Source of the DNA: an uncultured Hyphomonas sp.
GTDB lineage: Bacteria; Pseudomonadota; Alphaproteobacteria; Caulobacterales; Hyphomonadaceae
Reading direction: 5' to 3'
Assembly (NCBI RefSeq): GCF_963678875.1
Contig: NZ_OY787456.1
Span: forward strand, 310,001-374,000
Length of the DNA: 64,000 bases
Part shown: piece after piece, positions 43,992 to 53,182 of the stretch
Layout: each line of letters starts with the position of its first letter
How positions within the stretch are numbered: position 1 is the stretch's first letter
The notes under the pieces: model-generated
Database searches by the model: none
The model's input: the letters and a program-made list of their open reading frames with translations, nothing else
Told to the model about the DNA's origin: nothing
Translations under genes and position numbers: made by a program

Positions 43992-45020
43992 TTACGCGTC
44001 CGACAGCGCGTGCTTGCTCCGAAAGTCACTCGGCGTCGTCCCCGTCTCGCGCTTGAACGCTCGATTGAACGGACCGATTGAGGAAAAGCCGACATCAAGC
44101 GCGATTGCCAGAATCGACTTTTCGCCCGCTTCCGGCGATTGCAGCGCCTGCTTTGCAGCGCTGATCCGGAACTGATTGATGAGCGCATTGAAGTTGGGAA
44201 ACCCGAGTACACCCGTAATGCTCGCACTTACGCGATGACTTGTTTCGCCGATACGCCTCGAGAAGTCCGCGAGTTTCAAATCCGGTTCCAGATACAGCTT
44301 ATCTCGCTCAAGCTGCTGTAGAATGCGATCGGCAAGCGCCTTGTCTTCAGTCGACGCATTGATCGTGCGGCGTTGTCGCCGTTTCGGCCGCGGAAGCGGA
44401 TGCAGGCGCCTGAACCGCCAGACCCAAATGCTCAGTCCGATCACCAGCATGGCACAAAGCATCTTGATCTGCGCCGAGGCCTGTTCCGCCCAAGAGCCCT
44501 CGGGGGCCCCGTCGGGCCAAAGAACCGCGACCGCAAGCAGGCTTGAATAGCCTGCAACAAAACCAATGCGGAACCGCTTTTCAAGCTTCGGCAAATCAGA
44601 TCGATATCCGAGACAGGCTTCTACCAAAGTCAACAAGAGGACCGTTGAGCTCAGCAAGGAATGAACACTGGACGCGGTCCCGAATACGTACCCCGCCAAT
44701 CCCGGAGTGCCCTGTGCCCCATCGTACAGGTCGAGCAACACCCCGGTCATGATCAATCCGGCGACGATCAGGAGTGGCCAGGTTTCCCGTTCGGCATCTG
44801 AACGGAAGACCGCACGGGCGAGAAGCCAGGAAAACCCGCAAGATGCTGTTCCAGCCAGTCCTATAAAGACATCCAAAGCCCCAAAATCCCACGCGGAAGA
44901 TATCAGGTAAGACGTGACCGACAGCCAGAGGGCGCCCGCAACAACATCAAGGTGATGCGAGGTCCATAAGCGCAGCCAGGACCTTGGTGCATTCGGCGTA
45001 TCCAAACCGGATTGATCCAT
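43992..45020 (-). CDS. AraC-family regulator with membrane sensor region
   Basis: A 342-residue regulator. The first 190 residues hold about six hydrophobic segments (LWLSVTSYLISSAWDFG, LLIVAGLIMTGVLLDLY, LCAMLVIGLSIWVW), so the sensor is in the membrane. The AraC DNA-binding domain is at the C-terminus: FSRRIGETSHRVSASITGVL, then ILAIALDVGFSSIGPFNRAF and FKRETGTTPSDFR. GAGGGG lies before the ATG. It is divergent from a DUF2306-like membrane gene, its likely target. Confidence 0.92.
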   Translation of the reverse strand: MDQSGLDTPNAPRSWLRLWTSHHLDVVAGALWLSVTSYLISSAWDFGALDVFIGLAGTASCGFSWLLARAVFRSDAERETWPLLIVAGLIMTGVLLDLYDGAQGTPGLAGYVFGTASSVHSLLSSTVLLLTLVEACLGYRSDLPKLEKRFRIGFVAGYSSLLAVAVLWPDGAPEGSWAEQASAQIKMLCAMLVIGLSIWVWRFRRLHPLPRPKRRQRRTINASTEDKALADRILQQLERDKLYLEPDLKLADFSRRIGETSHRVSASITGVLGFPNFNALINQFRISAAKQALQSPEAGEKSILAIALDVGFSSIGPFNRAFKRETGTTPSDFRSKHALSDA

Positions 45021-45163
45021 TTCCCGGACCCCTCAACAGAGATTCTCGCAAAACTGCGTCCTCTGACCATAAAATGATGGCCTTTTTCGAAATCGGCAAG
45101 ACGAAAGCCCCGCCGTGCCCCCTTTGTCGGCGCATGATCGATTTCGCTCGCAAAGGCTCAAAC

Positions 45164-45985
45164 ATGTCACACCCAATTATTTCAACGGCGCCTCATTCTG
45201 TTTCAGCGCGCCAGGTCCTGCACTGGTCGGGCCGGGCCTGGTTCACGGTCGCAGCGGTCGGACAGCTGGCTTTCGTCGGGTTCATCATGGCCTTTTACTA
45301 CACGCGAACCTTCTCAGGAGACTTCGCCGCCTGGAACGATAAGGCGCTCATAGAGGGCTTTGAAGAAGGCGACGCCGCGGGAAACATGATGTTCGCAATC
45401 CATGTTGTTTTGGCTGCGTTGATGACGGTAACGGGTTTGATTCAGCTCATCCCTCAAATCCGGTCTCGCGCGCCCATGGTGCATCGGATGTCGGGCCGTA
45501 TTTTCGTCGTGCTCGCCTGCCTGCTGGCGCTCGGAGGCCTTTGGCTGAGTTGGGTGAGAGGCACTCAACTGTCCTCGATCAGCGCGCTCGCCATTTCATT
45601 GAACGGGGTCCTGATCCTGGCATTTGCGGCTCCAACCATCGCCTATGCGGTTCGTCGGAACATCGCTCTGCATCAACGCTGGGCCATGAGGTTTTTTCTG
45701 GTTGCAAGCGGGGTTTGGTTCGTCCGGATTGGAATCATGGGCTGGCTGACAATTGCGCAGGGACCCATTGGTATGAACGCGGCCATGTCGGGCCCGGCAG
45801 ACATTGCCATTACATTCGGGTCCTATCTGATCCCGCTCGCAATTTATGAAGCGTATCACCGTGCCCGGTCTTCTTCATCCGACACTGCGAAGGCGTCCGC
45901 GGCCACGCTCGTTCTGGTCGCCACTTTGGTGACAGCGATTGGAGTCCATGGCACGATTTTCAACATGTGGCTGCCTCGGATCTAG
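45164..45985 (+). CDS. DUF2306-like integral membrane protein
   Basis: A 273-residue protein with about seven hydrophobic segments (AWFTVAAVGQLAFVGFIMAF, FAIHVVLAALMTVTGLIQLI, FVVLACLLALGGLWLSWV, LVLVATLVTAIGVHG). HRMSGRIFVVLACLLAL and LHQRWAMRFFL resemble DUF2306, a family of unknown role. I start at ATG 45164; the frame upstream lacks family sequence. Divergent from the membrane AraC regulator. Confidence 0.75.
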   Translation: MSHPIISTAPHSVSARQVLHWSGRAWFTVAAVGQLAFVGFIMAFYYTRTFSGDFAAWNDKALIEGFEEGDAAGNMMFAIHVVLAALMTVTGLIQLIPQIRSRAPMVHRMSGRIFVVLACLLALGGLWLSWVRGTQLSSISALAISLNGVLILAFAAPTIAYAVRRNIALHQRWAMRFFLVASGVWFVRIGIMGWLTIAQGPIGMNAAMSGPADIAITFGSYLIPLAIYEAYHRARSSSSDTAKASAATLVLVATLVTAIGVHGTIFNMWLPRI

Positions 45986-46025
45986 ACCGGAATACCGCCG
46001 TTCGTGGCCGCTGACAGCGCTCGCC

Positions 46026-46427
46026 TCAAAGGTTCATCTGGCTTTGCGTCGTCAGGGCGACGAGTTTGCCGTCTTCGCGTTCGATCCTTGTCTGCCAGAC
46101 CTGCAGGCGGCGGCCGATGCTGACGGGCGTCGCCGTTGCGGTGAGGACCGAGCCTGCGGGCGCGGCGGCGATGAGGTTCGTCTTGCTCTCGGGCGTGGTG
46201 GTCGTCTTCGCGCCTTCGGGCAGGTTCAGGAAGGCGCCGAGGGCGCCCGCGCAGTCGGCCAGCGTCATCAGGAAGCCGCCATGGGCGATACCGCCCGCGG
46301 TGCAGAGATCGTCCCGGACGGTTGCCCGCGCGACGACCTTGTCCTTGCCGGCCTCGATCACTTCAAAGCCGATCAGTTTCGCGAACGGCATGGACGTGGC
46401 GAGGGCGGCGAGTTGGTCAGCGGTCAT
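46026..46427 (-). CDS. PaaI-family hotdog thioesterase
   Basis: A 133-residue thioesterase. The family core LCTAGGIAHGGFLMTLADCAGA near residues 41-62 includes the HGG-x(6)-D catalytic region, and RRLQVWQTRIEREDGKLVAL is typical of PaaI. It hydrolyses acyl-CoA thioesters; substrate unknown. AAGGAG lies seven bases before the ATG. The DNA just upstream (46437-46485) contains AT-rich ACCATATA words that may be operator or promoter sites. Confidence 0.88.
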   Translation of the reverse strand: MTADQLAALATSMPFAKLIGFEVIEAGKDKVVARATVRDDLCTAGGIAHGGFLMTLADCAGALGAFLNLPEGAKTTTTPESKTNLIAAAPAGSVLTATATPVSIGRRLQVWQTRIEREDGKLVALTTQSQMNL

Positions 46428-46592
46428 TTCCGGCTCCTTTATATGGTGTGTACATGGTCTATATATTGGATTTTATATGGTCCTGACGGCGGACTTGTCC
46501 CACACGCTAGCCACCCGGCAGGGCAGGCCAAGACCTGCCCGCGCGGCAGCGCTCACACTTGCCCTTAACCGCTTTCATGCTAGAGCCCGTTC

Positions 46593-47207
46593 ATGAACGG
46601 GATCACACTCCACAAGGGCGACCTGCCGGCCGGGCTCGACTTCGGCCCCCTCGTCGCAATCGACTGCGAGGCCATGGGCCTCAACCTCCAACGCGATCAC
46701 CTGACGCTGGTCCAGCTTTCCTGCGGCGACGGCACAGCGCACCTGGTGCAGCTCGGCCGGGACTATGACTGCCCGAACCTGAAGGCACTGCTCACCGATC
46801 CGAAGGTCACGAAGATCTTCCATTTCGGCCGCTATGACATCGCCATGATGCTGCGCTGGATGGGAATCACCTGCGCGCCGGTCTGGTGTACCAAGATCGC
46901 CTCGAAGCTCGCGCGGACCTATACGGACCGCCACGGCCTGAAGGATGTGGCCCGCGAAGTGGCCGGGGCGGAGCTGTCGAAAGCGCAGCAAAGCTCTGAC
47001 TGGGGCACGGCGGAGCTGAGCGACGCGCAGATGCAGTATGCCGCCTCCGATGTGCTGTACCTGCACCAGATCAAGGCGGGCCTCGAAGCCATGCTGATCC
47101 GTGAAGGCCGGCTGGAAATGGCGCAGGCCTGCTTCGATTTCCTGCCCATGCGCGCCCGGCTGGACCTTGCCGGCTGGGACGAACAGGACATTTTCGCCCA
47201 TAGCTGA
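46593..47207 (+). CDS. rnd: Short ribonuclease D (DEDDy exonuclease)
   Basis: A 204-residue 3'-5' exoribonuclease consisting of the exonuclease domain only. The four acidic residues and the Tyr are visible: VAIDCEAMGL, FHFGRYDIAMML and YAASDVLYLHQI. HRDC domains found in longer RNase D are absent. In alphaproteobacteria such a short rnd often precedes lptC, as here. It may process tRNA or other RNA ends. Confidence 0.93.
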   Translation: MNGITLHKGDLPAGLDFGPLVAIDCEAMGLNLQRDHLTLVQLSCGDGTAHLVQLGRDYDCPNLKALLTDPKVTKIFHFGRYDIAMMLRWMGITCAPVWCTKIASKLARTYTDRHGLKDVAREVAGAELSKAQQSSDWGTAELSDAQMQYAASDVLYLHQIKAGLEAMLIREGRLEMAQACFDFLPMRARLDLAGWDEQDIFAHS

Positions 47208-47292
47208 CCGGCAGTCATGCCTTCGCCGCTTTTGTCACGGCAGGATCGCGGGTACATAAAACAGCTGAGTTGCTTACAGGTTCGCCAACGGC

Positions 47293-47982
47293 ATGGACGC
47301 CGCCACACATCACGATCCGGCCTCCCTCTGGGCCCCGCGCCGCCAGCTGACGCTGGCGCAGGCCCGCAAGCGGTCGGAACGTGTGCGGATGCTGCGCATG
47401 CTGTTCGTGGCCAGCGCGGCGGTCTCGATCGGGTTCTTCGCAGGCCACGTCATCAAAAGTGCCCTGACTGCCGATTCGAGGCCTGTCAGCGTGACGAAAG
47501 ACGACTCGGTCACCATGGTGAACCCCCGCTTCACCGGCCGGGACTCTACCGGGCAAAGCTTCCAGATCACGGCCGATGCCGCCCGCCGCCGCCGGGGCAT
47601 GGACCAGGCGGTCGACCTGATCGGCCCGGTCCTCAATGACGAAGCGGGCAGCCAGGTCAGCGCGCCGTCCGGCATGTATGACCGCGCTGCGGGCATCCTG
47701 GAACTCTATGACGATGTCAGCATCACCGATGCTTCGGGCTATACGTTCATGTCGCTCGGCGCGCGGGTCTTTGTCGGGGAAGGCCGGATCGAGGGCCTTT
47801 CGCCGCTGCAGGGAAAGGGTCCCCTTGGCGACATACGCTGCGACTCGTATGAAGTTCTCGAGGACGGCAACCGCATTGTCTGTGCAGGCAATGTGCGCAC
47901 TGTAATATATCCGGCGACCGAGGATGACACGCCGGTACAAATGGAAACGACGGGTGAAGGTGAAACAGATGGCTCGAATTAG
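47293..47982 (+). CDS. lptC: LPS export protein LptC
   Basis: A 229-residue bitopic protein: cytoplasmic N-terminus, one membrane helix (MLFVASAAVSIGFFAG, residues about 36-51) and a periplasmic beta domain (MVNPRFTGRDSTGQSFQITA). LptC receives lipopolysaccharide from the LptBFG extractor and hands it to LptA. It begins 85 bases after rnd and overlaps the lptA start by 14 bases. Confidence 0.92.
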   Translation: MDAATHHDPASLWAPRRQLTLAQARKRSERVRMLRMLFVASAAVSIGFFAGHVIKSALTADSRPVSVTKDDSVTMVNPRFTGRDSTGQSFQITADAARRRRGMDQAVDLIGPVLNDEAGSQVSAPSGMYDRAAGILELYDDVSITDASGYTFMSLGARVFVGEGRIEGLSPLQGKGPLGDIRCDSYEVLEDGNRIVCAGNVRTVIYPATEDDTPVQMETTGEGETDGSN

Positions 47983-48496
47983 GATTCTCGGCGCATTGCT
48001 GGCCGGTTTGTTTGCGGTCTTCGCCGCCCCGGCCCATGCCCAGATCTCGTCCGAGGGCGGGCCGATCTACATCAATTCCGACCGCACCGAGAGCCTGGAG
48101 CGGGAGCGCAAGGTGCTGCTGATCGGCAATGTCGACATCCAGCAGGGCGATGCCCGCCTGCGCGCCGACCAGGTGACCATGGTCTTCGCCAGCAAGGAAG
48201 GCGACGGAACCAGCACAGTGGGCGGCAGTTTCGGCCAGATCGAGTCGATGACCGCCGACGGCGATGTCTTCTATGTCACGCCCGAACTGAAGGCGAAGGG
48301 CGACAAGGGCGTTTATGTCGCCACGACGGACACGATCACCATGACCGGCAATGTCGCCCTGATGCGCGGCCGCGATGTGGCAGAAGGGGAGGTACTCAAG
48401 CTTGAGATCACGAACCGGCGCACCACATTGGATGGCGGCGATGGCCGCACGCGCATGATGATCGACCCTGACGCCGAAAACGGGTCGAATGGATAA
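47969..48496 (+). CDS. lptA: Periplasmic LPS transport protein LptA
   Basis: A 175-residue protein with a signal peptide (MARIRILGALLAGLFAVFAA then PAHAQ) and an OstA-like beta-jellyroll domain (GNVDIQQGDARLRADQVTMV, and DTITMTGNVALMRGRDVAEG). It forms the bridge carrying lipopolysaccharide to the outer membrane. Start at 47969 lies inside lptC with GAAGG upstream. Confidence 0.93.
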   Translation: MARIRILGALLAGLFAVFAAPAHAQISSEGGPIYINSDRTESLERERKVLLIGNVDIQQGDARLRADQVTMVFASKEGDGTSTVGGSFGQIESMTADGDVFYVTPELKAKGDKGVYVATTDTITMTGNVALMRGRDVAEGEVLKLEITNRRTTLDGGDGRTRMMIDPDAENGSNG

Positions 48497-48590
48497 ATTT
48501 CAAAAGGATCGTGAAACCGATCTTAAGCATGTGAAGGTAACAGTCGTACCGGGCAACAAACGCCCGCACTGAAAGGGATTCCTGAGAAAG

Positions 48591-49325
48591 ATGACCGAGC
48601 CGGCCGAAGGCCTTGTCGTAGAAAGTATTGCCAAGGCATTTGGCAAGCGACAGGTCGTGCGGGATGTCTCGCTTTCTCTTCAGCGCGGAGAAGTTGTTGG
48701 CCTGCTTGGACCCAACGGGGCCGGCAAGACGACCTGCTTTTACATGATCATGGGCCTCATCGGTGCGGATTCGGGGACGATTTCCATCGACGGCGAAGAC
48801 GTGACCCGTCTGCCCATGTATCAGCGCGCACGCCTCGGCGTGGGCTATCTTCCGCAGGAAGCCTCCATTTTTCGGGGCATGACGGTGGAAGAGAATGTAT
48901 TGGCCGTGGCGGAACTGGTCGAAAAAGACCGTGCCGCCCGCATGGCACAGGTCGATAGCCTGCTCAGCGAATTGCACGTGGAACATCTGCGCCACCAGGC
49001 CGCCACTTCCCTGTCGGGGGGTGAACGCCGCCGTGTCGAGATTGCCCGCGCGCTCGCATCGCGTCCAAGCTTCATGCTACTGGACGAACCGTTCACCGGT
49101 ATCGACCCGCTTGCCATTTCCGACATCTCCGACCTTGTCCGCTACCTGAAGCAGCGTGGCCTGGGCGTCCTGATCACGGACCACCAGGTGCGCGAGACGC
49201 TCCAGATCGTCGACCGGGCCTATGTGATGTATGATGGTGAAGTGCTCTTCAACGGCTCGCCGGAAAGCGTGCTGAAGAATGAGGACGTGCGCAGGGTCTA
49301 TCTGGGTGAACAGTTCGCCGCTTGA
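48591..49325 (+). CDS. lptB: LPS export ATPase LptB
   Basis: A 244-residue ABC ATPase. Walker A LLGPNGAGKTTCFYMIMG (about residue 36), Q-loop YLPQEASIFRGM, signature TSLSGGERRRVEIARAL, Walker B FMLLDEPFTGIDPLA and H-loop ITDHQVRETL all match LptB. It powers extraction of lipopolysaccharide with LptF and LptG, which are not in the window. It starts 94 bases after lptA, room for a separate promoter. Confidence 0.96.
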   Translation: MTEPAEGLVVESIAKAFGKRQVVRDVSLSLQRGEVVGLLGPNGAGKTTCFYMIMGLIGADSGTISIDGEDVTRLPMYQRARLGVGYLPQEASIFRGMTVEENVLAVAELVEKDRAARMAQVDSLLSELHVEHLRHQAATSLSGGERRRVEIARALASRPSFMLLDEPFTGIDPLAISDISDLVRYLKQRGLGVLITDHQVRETLQIVDRAYVMYDGEVLFNGSPESVLKNEDVRRVYLGEQFAA

Positions 49326-49343
49326 TTTCAGGGGGCGCGGCTT

Positions 49344-50834
49344 ATGGCCATGAAACAATCACTCGACATGCGCCAGGGCACATCCCTGGTGATGACGCCG
49401 CAACTGCAGCAGGCGATCAAGCTGCTGCAGCTTTCCAACCAGGAACTTGCCGAGTTCGTCGAAGCAGAGATCGAGCGCAATCCGCTGCTCCAGAAAGCCG
49501 AAGACAGTGACGGCGCCAGCGAGGGCGGCGAGCCGGCCCGCCGGGAAGAAATGTCGCTCGACGACAGCTCCGGCATGGGCGAGGCACGCGACCAGCTCGA
49601 TGCCCCGGGCGAAGACGTCTACGAGCCGGGTACGGGCTCCGACAATGCAATGCCGGCGGGCGTTTCCGGCCCCTCCGCCAAGGCAGACTGGTCCGGCATC
49701 GGGGCAGGGCCTGCCAGCGACGATTTCGACGCGGCTTCCAACGCTTCTTCCGGCCTCACGCTGAACCAGCATCTGCACGAACAGCTTCAGCTGGCTGGCC
49801 TCTCCGCGGCGGATCGCCTGATCGCAGCCCGCCTGATCGATGAGACTGATGATGGCGGCTATCTTCGGACCACGGTCGAAGAGGTCGCAAAGGACCTCGG
49901 CGCCGACGAGGCGAATGTCGAAGCCGTGCTGGACGTTTGCCAGGGCTTCGAGCCGACGGGCGTGATGGCCCGCTCCATTCCGGAATGCCTGGCGCTGCAG
50001 CTGAAAGAGCGCGGCCGCTATGACCCGGCCATGGAAGCGATGATCGAGAACCTCGCGCTCGTCGCCAAGCATGACCTGAAAGCCCTGTCGGACCGCTGCG
50101 GCGTCGGCAAGGAAGACCTGATGGACATGATGACGGAGCTGCGCCAGCTCTCCCCGAAACCGGGCGCCGGCTATTCCTCCGACACGACCATCGCGGTCCA
50201 GCCCGACGTTTATGTGCGTGAGCTGCCGAACGGCATGTTCGCCGTCGAACTGAACTCCGACACGCTGCCGCGTGTGCTGATGGACAAGGCCTACTATGCC
50301 GAAGTCTCGGCGCTGAAGATGCGCGATCAGGAGAAGGAATTCATCTCCGAATGTGCCGCGTCCGCCAGCTGGCTGATCAAATCGCTGGACCAGCGCGCCC
50401 GCACCATCCTCAAAGTCGCGAGCGAGATTGTGCGCCAGCAGGATGCCTTCTTTGCGCACGGTGTGGCGCACCTGAAGCCGCTGAACCTGAAACAGGTGGC
50501 CGATGCGATCGAGATGCACGAGTCGACGGTCTCCCGCGTGACGACCAACAAATACATGTCGACGCCGCGTGGCCTGTTCGAGCTGAAATACTTCTTCTCC
50601 GCCGCCATTCCGGCGACCGGGGGCGGTGAGGCGCACTCTGCAGAAGCCGTCCGCTACCGGATCAAGCAGCTGATCGAGAAGGAAGACCCGGAAGAGGTGC
50701 TCTCCGACGATCAGATCGTGGAAATCCTGACCGGTTACGGCGTCGAAATCGCCCGCCGCACGGTCGCGAAATACCGCGAAAGCCTCAACATCCCCTCCAG
50801 CGTCCAACGCCGCCGGATCAACCGCGCGAGCTAG
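49344..50834 (+). CDS. rpoN: RNA polymerase sigma-54 factor
   Basis: A 496-residue sigma-54. The N-terminal activator-interacting region starts QGTSLVMTPQLQQAIKLLQL, an acidic linker follows (residues about 55-130), then the core-binding domain, the helix-turn-helix and the RpoN box near residue 470 (ARRTVAKYRESLNIPSS). GGGGG precedes the ATG, 18 bases after lptB. It recognises the psp promoter at 26828. In many relatives hpf and ptsN follow rpoN; here they do not. Confidence 0.97.
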   Translation: MAMKQSLDMRQGTSLVMTPQLQQAIKLLQLSNQELAEFVEAEIERNPLLQKAEDSDGASEGGEPARREEMSLDDSSGMGEARDQLDAPGEDVYEPGTGSDNAMPAGVSGPSAKADWSGIGAGPASDDFDAASNASSGLTLNQHLHEQLQLAGLSAADRLIAARLIDETDDGGYLRTTVEEVAKDLGADEANVEAVLDVCQGFEPTGVMARSIPECLALQLKERGRYDPAMEAMIENLALVAKHDLKALSDRCGVGKEDLMDMMTELRQLSPKPGAGYSSDTTIAVQPDVYVRELPNGMFAVELNSDTLPRVLMDKAYYAEVSALKMRDQEKEFISECAASASWLIKSLDQRARTILKVASEIVRQQDAFFAHGVAHLKPLNLKQVADAIEMHESTVSRVTTNKYMSTPRGLFELKYFFSAAIPATGGGEAHSAEAVRYRIKQLIEKEDPEEVLSDDQIVEILTGYGVEIARRTVAKYRESLNIPSSVQRRRINRAS

Positions 50835-50910
50835 GTCTCGATCAGGTACCCTGGTCAGTGGGAGGCGCATCGCGGCAACGGGCGCTGTGCGTCCATTGGG
50901 TATTGTTGCT

Positions 50911-50956
50911 CAAAAACACCTGCTGAATCGCCAGTTCCTGGCAGGTGCGTTTTTTG
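50911..50956. terminator. Bidirectional rho-independent terminator after rpoN
   Basis: CACCTGC (50917) pairs with GCAGGTG (50941), flanked by CAAAAA on the left and CGTTTTTT on the right, so the stem can extend with a small bulge and gives a T tract on both strands. It ends the lpt-rpoN operon 80 bases after rpoN. Confidence 0.85.
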
Positions 50957-51037
50957 AGAATGAACGTCAATTGCAATCACGAGTTGATTGAACTAAGGCT
51001 GCGACTGATTTGCATTAACAGCTCGCGGGATTGGGTC

Positions 51038-53182
51038 ATGTTGGTTCGGAAGTTCTTTGGTTTGAGTGTCGCATCGGCAGCGCTTCTCGGAGTGGCAGCG
51101 CACGCTCAGGGCACAGAGGCGCAGAATGAAGACAGCGTCCGGGTTGAGGAGACGGTCGTCGTGACCGGCCAGCAGACGCCGTATATGCGCCTGTCCGAAA
51201 CCGCCACAAAGATGGGGCAGGACCTCATGGACACGCCGCTCAGCGTGACCATGCTGAACGCCTCCTTCCTGGAAGACCTGCGCACCGAAAGCCTGGCGGA
51301 CGCCTATCCCTATACGCTGGGGCTCAGCCAGTCGGGCACAAATGCGAACAGCTTCACACTTCGCGGCATGTCCTCCAGCCTCCAGAACGTCCAGATCGAC
51401 GGCCTGCCAGGGCTCGCCTCGCGCTTCGGCTCGCCTTCGACGGCGAACATCGAGCGCGTCGAAGTCCTCAAAGGCCCGGCATCGGTCCTTTACGGCCTGA
51501 TGGAGCCGGGTGGCCTGATCAACATCGTCAGCAAGCGCCCGGAGGCAGAACAGTCCACCATGATCGGTGTGACCGCCCAGTCCTATGCGGGTGACACGTC
51601 CGATTTTGGCGCGGATTCCGGCGGCACACTCACGCTCGACACGACCGGCCCGCTGTCGGCGGACGGGCGGCTGCTCTACCGGCTCATCGGCAGCGTCGAG
51701 CACATCGATTCCTTCCGCGATGGCGTTACCTACGAGAATTTCTATCTCTTTCCGTCGCTGTCCTATCAGTTCACGCCGCAAATGCTGGGGACGGTCGGCC
51801 TCGAATATGTGACCGAAGAGTCCGATGCCGATGATGGTCTCGTCGCCGTAAACAATGATGTGGACCTGATGGCGCCCATCAATACGCGCTACCAGGAGGA
51901 TGGCGACTTCGACACAGATGACGGTCTGGTCGCCTTTGCCCGTCTGGATTATGATCTGTCGGAGAGCACGCGCATCCGCCTGAATGCGCGCAGCGTGTTC
52001 CACGAAGACGAGCGCAAGCTGTTTGAGAACAACCGCGTCAACGATGCCGCTGACCCGCTGGACGCCACGCTTCGCCGCCGCGACCGCCACCAGCTCAACA
52101 AGCGCGAATACCACTTCATCGATGCCAATATCGGTCACGAATTCGAGACCGGGTCTGTCCGTCACAATGTCCTGTTCGGCGTGAATGGCGGGTACGAAAA
52201 GTCCGACTATGAGCGCATCCGTTTCGGGTCGGTTGTGTCACCCAACATCTCCGTCTTTGATCCGGTCTATGGCGGCGCTCCGAATGCCATCACGGCCGGG
52301 ACAGACCGCATCACCGAATACATGAATTACGGCGCTTACATTCAGGATGTGGTCGACGTCACGGACTGGCTCTCCGTGATGGTGGGCGGGCGCTACGACA
52401 AGCAGGAAGTGGACTTCATCGAGCAGGTGAGCGACTTTACAGACAGTCAGTCCACCGATGCTTTCCTGCCGCAGGCCGGTGTGGTGATCCGGCCGAACGA
52501 GATCCTCTCGATCTATGCCAGCTACACCGAATCCTTCAATCCGAACTCCGTGGAACGGCGTGCCGCCGACAACAGCGCGTTCGATCCGGAAGTGGGTGAG
52601 CAGGTGGAAGTCGGCCTCAAGACGACCCTGTTCGACGAGCGGCTGAACCTCACGCTTGCGCATTTCGATATCGAGAAATCCAACATCATCGAAACGAACA
52701 TCGATGGCGACTATGAGCTGCTCGGCGAACTGGAAAGCTCCGGCTTTGAATTCGAGATGCAGGCGCTGCCGCTCGACAACTGGCAGGTGCGTCTCGGCTA
52801 CGCCAATGTGGATTCCATCGTCTCGGCCAGCCCTGACGAGTCCCTCATCGGCGCGCGCAATGCGTTCGCACCGGAACATGATGCCTTCTTCTGGACCCGC
52901 TACAATCTGGACCGTCCGGTATTTGGCGGTGTGGTCGGGGCATCACTCGGTCTCAACTATGAATCGGAGAGGTTCACGAATGCCAGCGCGGCAAGCCAGG
53001 TTGAACTGCCCGGATATACCCGCACGGATGTCGGCTTCTACTATGATGTCGGCCGGTATAGCCTCGCCCTCAATATCGAGAACCTGTTCGACGAGGAATA
53101 CTACTCAGGTGGCACGAACGACACACGGATCTTTCCCGGTGATCCGCGTCTGATCACGCTGTCGCTGAAAGTCGACCTTTGA
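51038..53182 (+). CDS. TonB-dependent siderophore-type outer-membrane receptor
   Basis: A 714-residue receptor with a signal peptide (MLVRKFFGLSVASAALLGVA then AHAQ). After it comes a TonB-box-like EETVVVTGQQ, the plug (TLRGMSSSLQNVQIDGLPG, IERVEVLKGPASVLYGLMEP) and a 22-strand barrel ending LITLSLKVDL with the C-terminal aromatic-free type strand. Motifs fit TonB-siderophore receptors (TIGR01783). I start at ATG 51038 for the signal peptide. The PepSY membrane protein overlaps its end, supporting an iron role. No clear Fur box is visible. Confidence 0.92.
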   Translation: MLVRKFFGLSVASAALLGVAAHAQGTEAQNEDSVRVEETVVVTGQQTPYMRLSETATKMGQDLMDTPLSVTMLNASFLEDLRTESLADAYPYTLGLSQSGTNANSFTLRGMSSSLQNVQIDGLPGLASRFGSPSTANIERVEVLKGPASVLYGLMEPGGLINIVSKRPEAEQSTMIGVTAQSYAGDTSDFGADSGGTLTLDTTGPLSADGRLLYRLIGSVEHIDSFRDGVTYENFYLFPSLSYQFTPQMLGTVGLEYVTEESDADDGLVAVNNDVDLMAPINTRYQEDGDFDTDDGLVAFARLDYDLSESTRIRLNARSVFHEDERKLFENNRVNDAADPLDATLRRRDRHQLNKREYHFIDANIGHEFETGSVRHNVLFGVNGGYEKSDYERIRFGSVVSPNISVFDPVYGGAPNAITAGTDRITEYMNYGAYIQDVVDVTDWLSVMVGGRYDKQEVDFIEQVSDFTDSQSTDAFLPQAGVVIRPNEILSIYASYTESFNPNSVERRAADNSAFDPEVGEQVEVGLKTTLFDERLNLTLAHFDIEKSNIIETNIDGDYELLGELESSGFEFEMQALPLDNWQVRLGYANVDSIVSASPDESLIGARNAFAPEHDAFFWTRYNLDRPVFGGVVGASLGLNYESERFTNASAASQVELPGYTRTDVGFYYDVGRYSLALNIENLFDEEYYSGGTNDTRIFPGDPRLITLSLKVDL

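Noticed and set aside
49359..50870. 503-codon minus-strand frame
   Set aside because: Antisense to rpoN.
50950..51000. Fur-like box before the TonB receptor
   Set aside because: TGAGAATGA and CAATTGCAATC are visible, but no convincing palindrome with the Fur consensus is formed.
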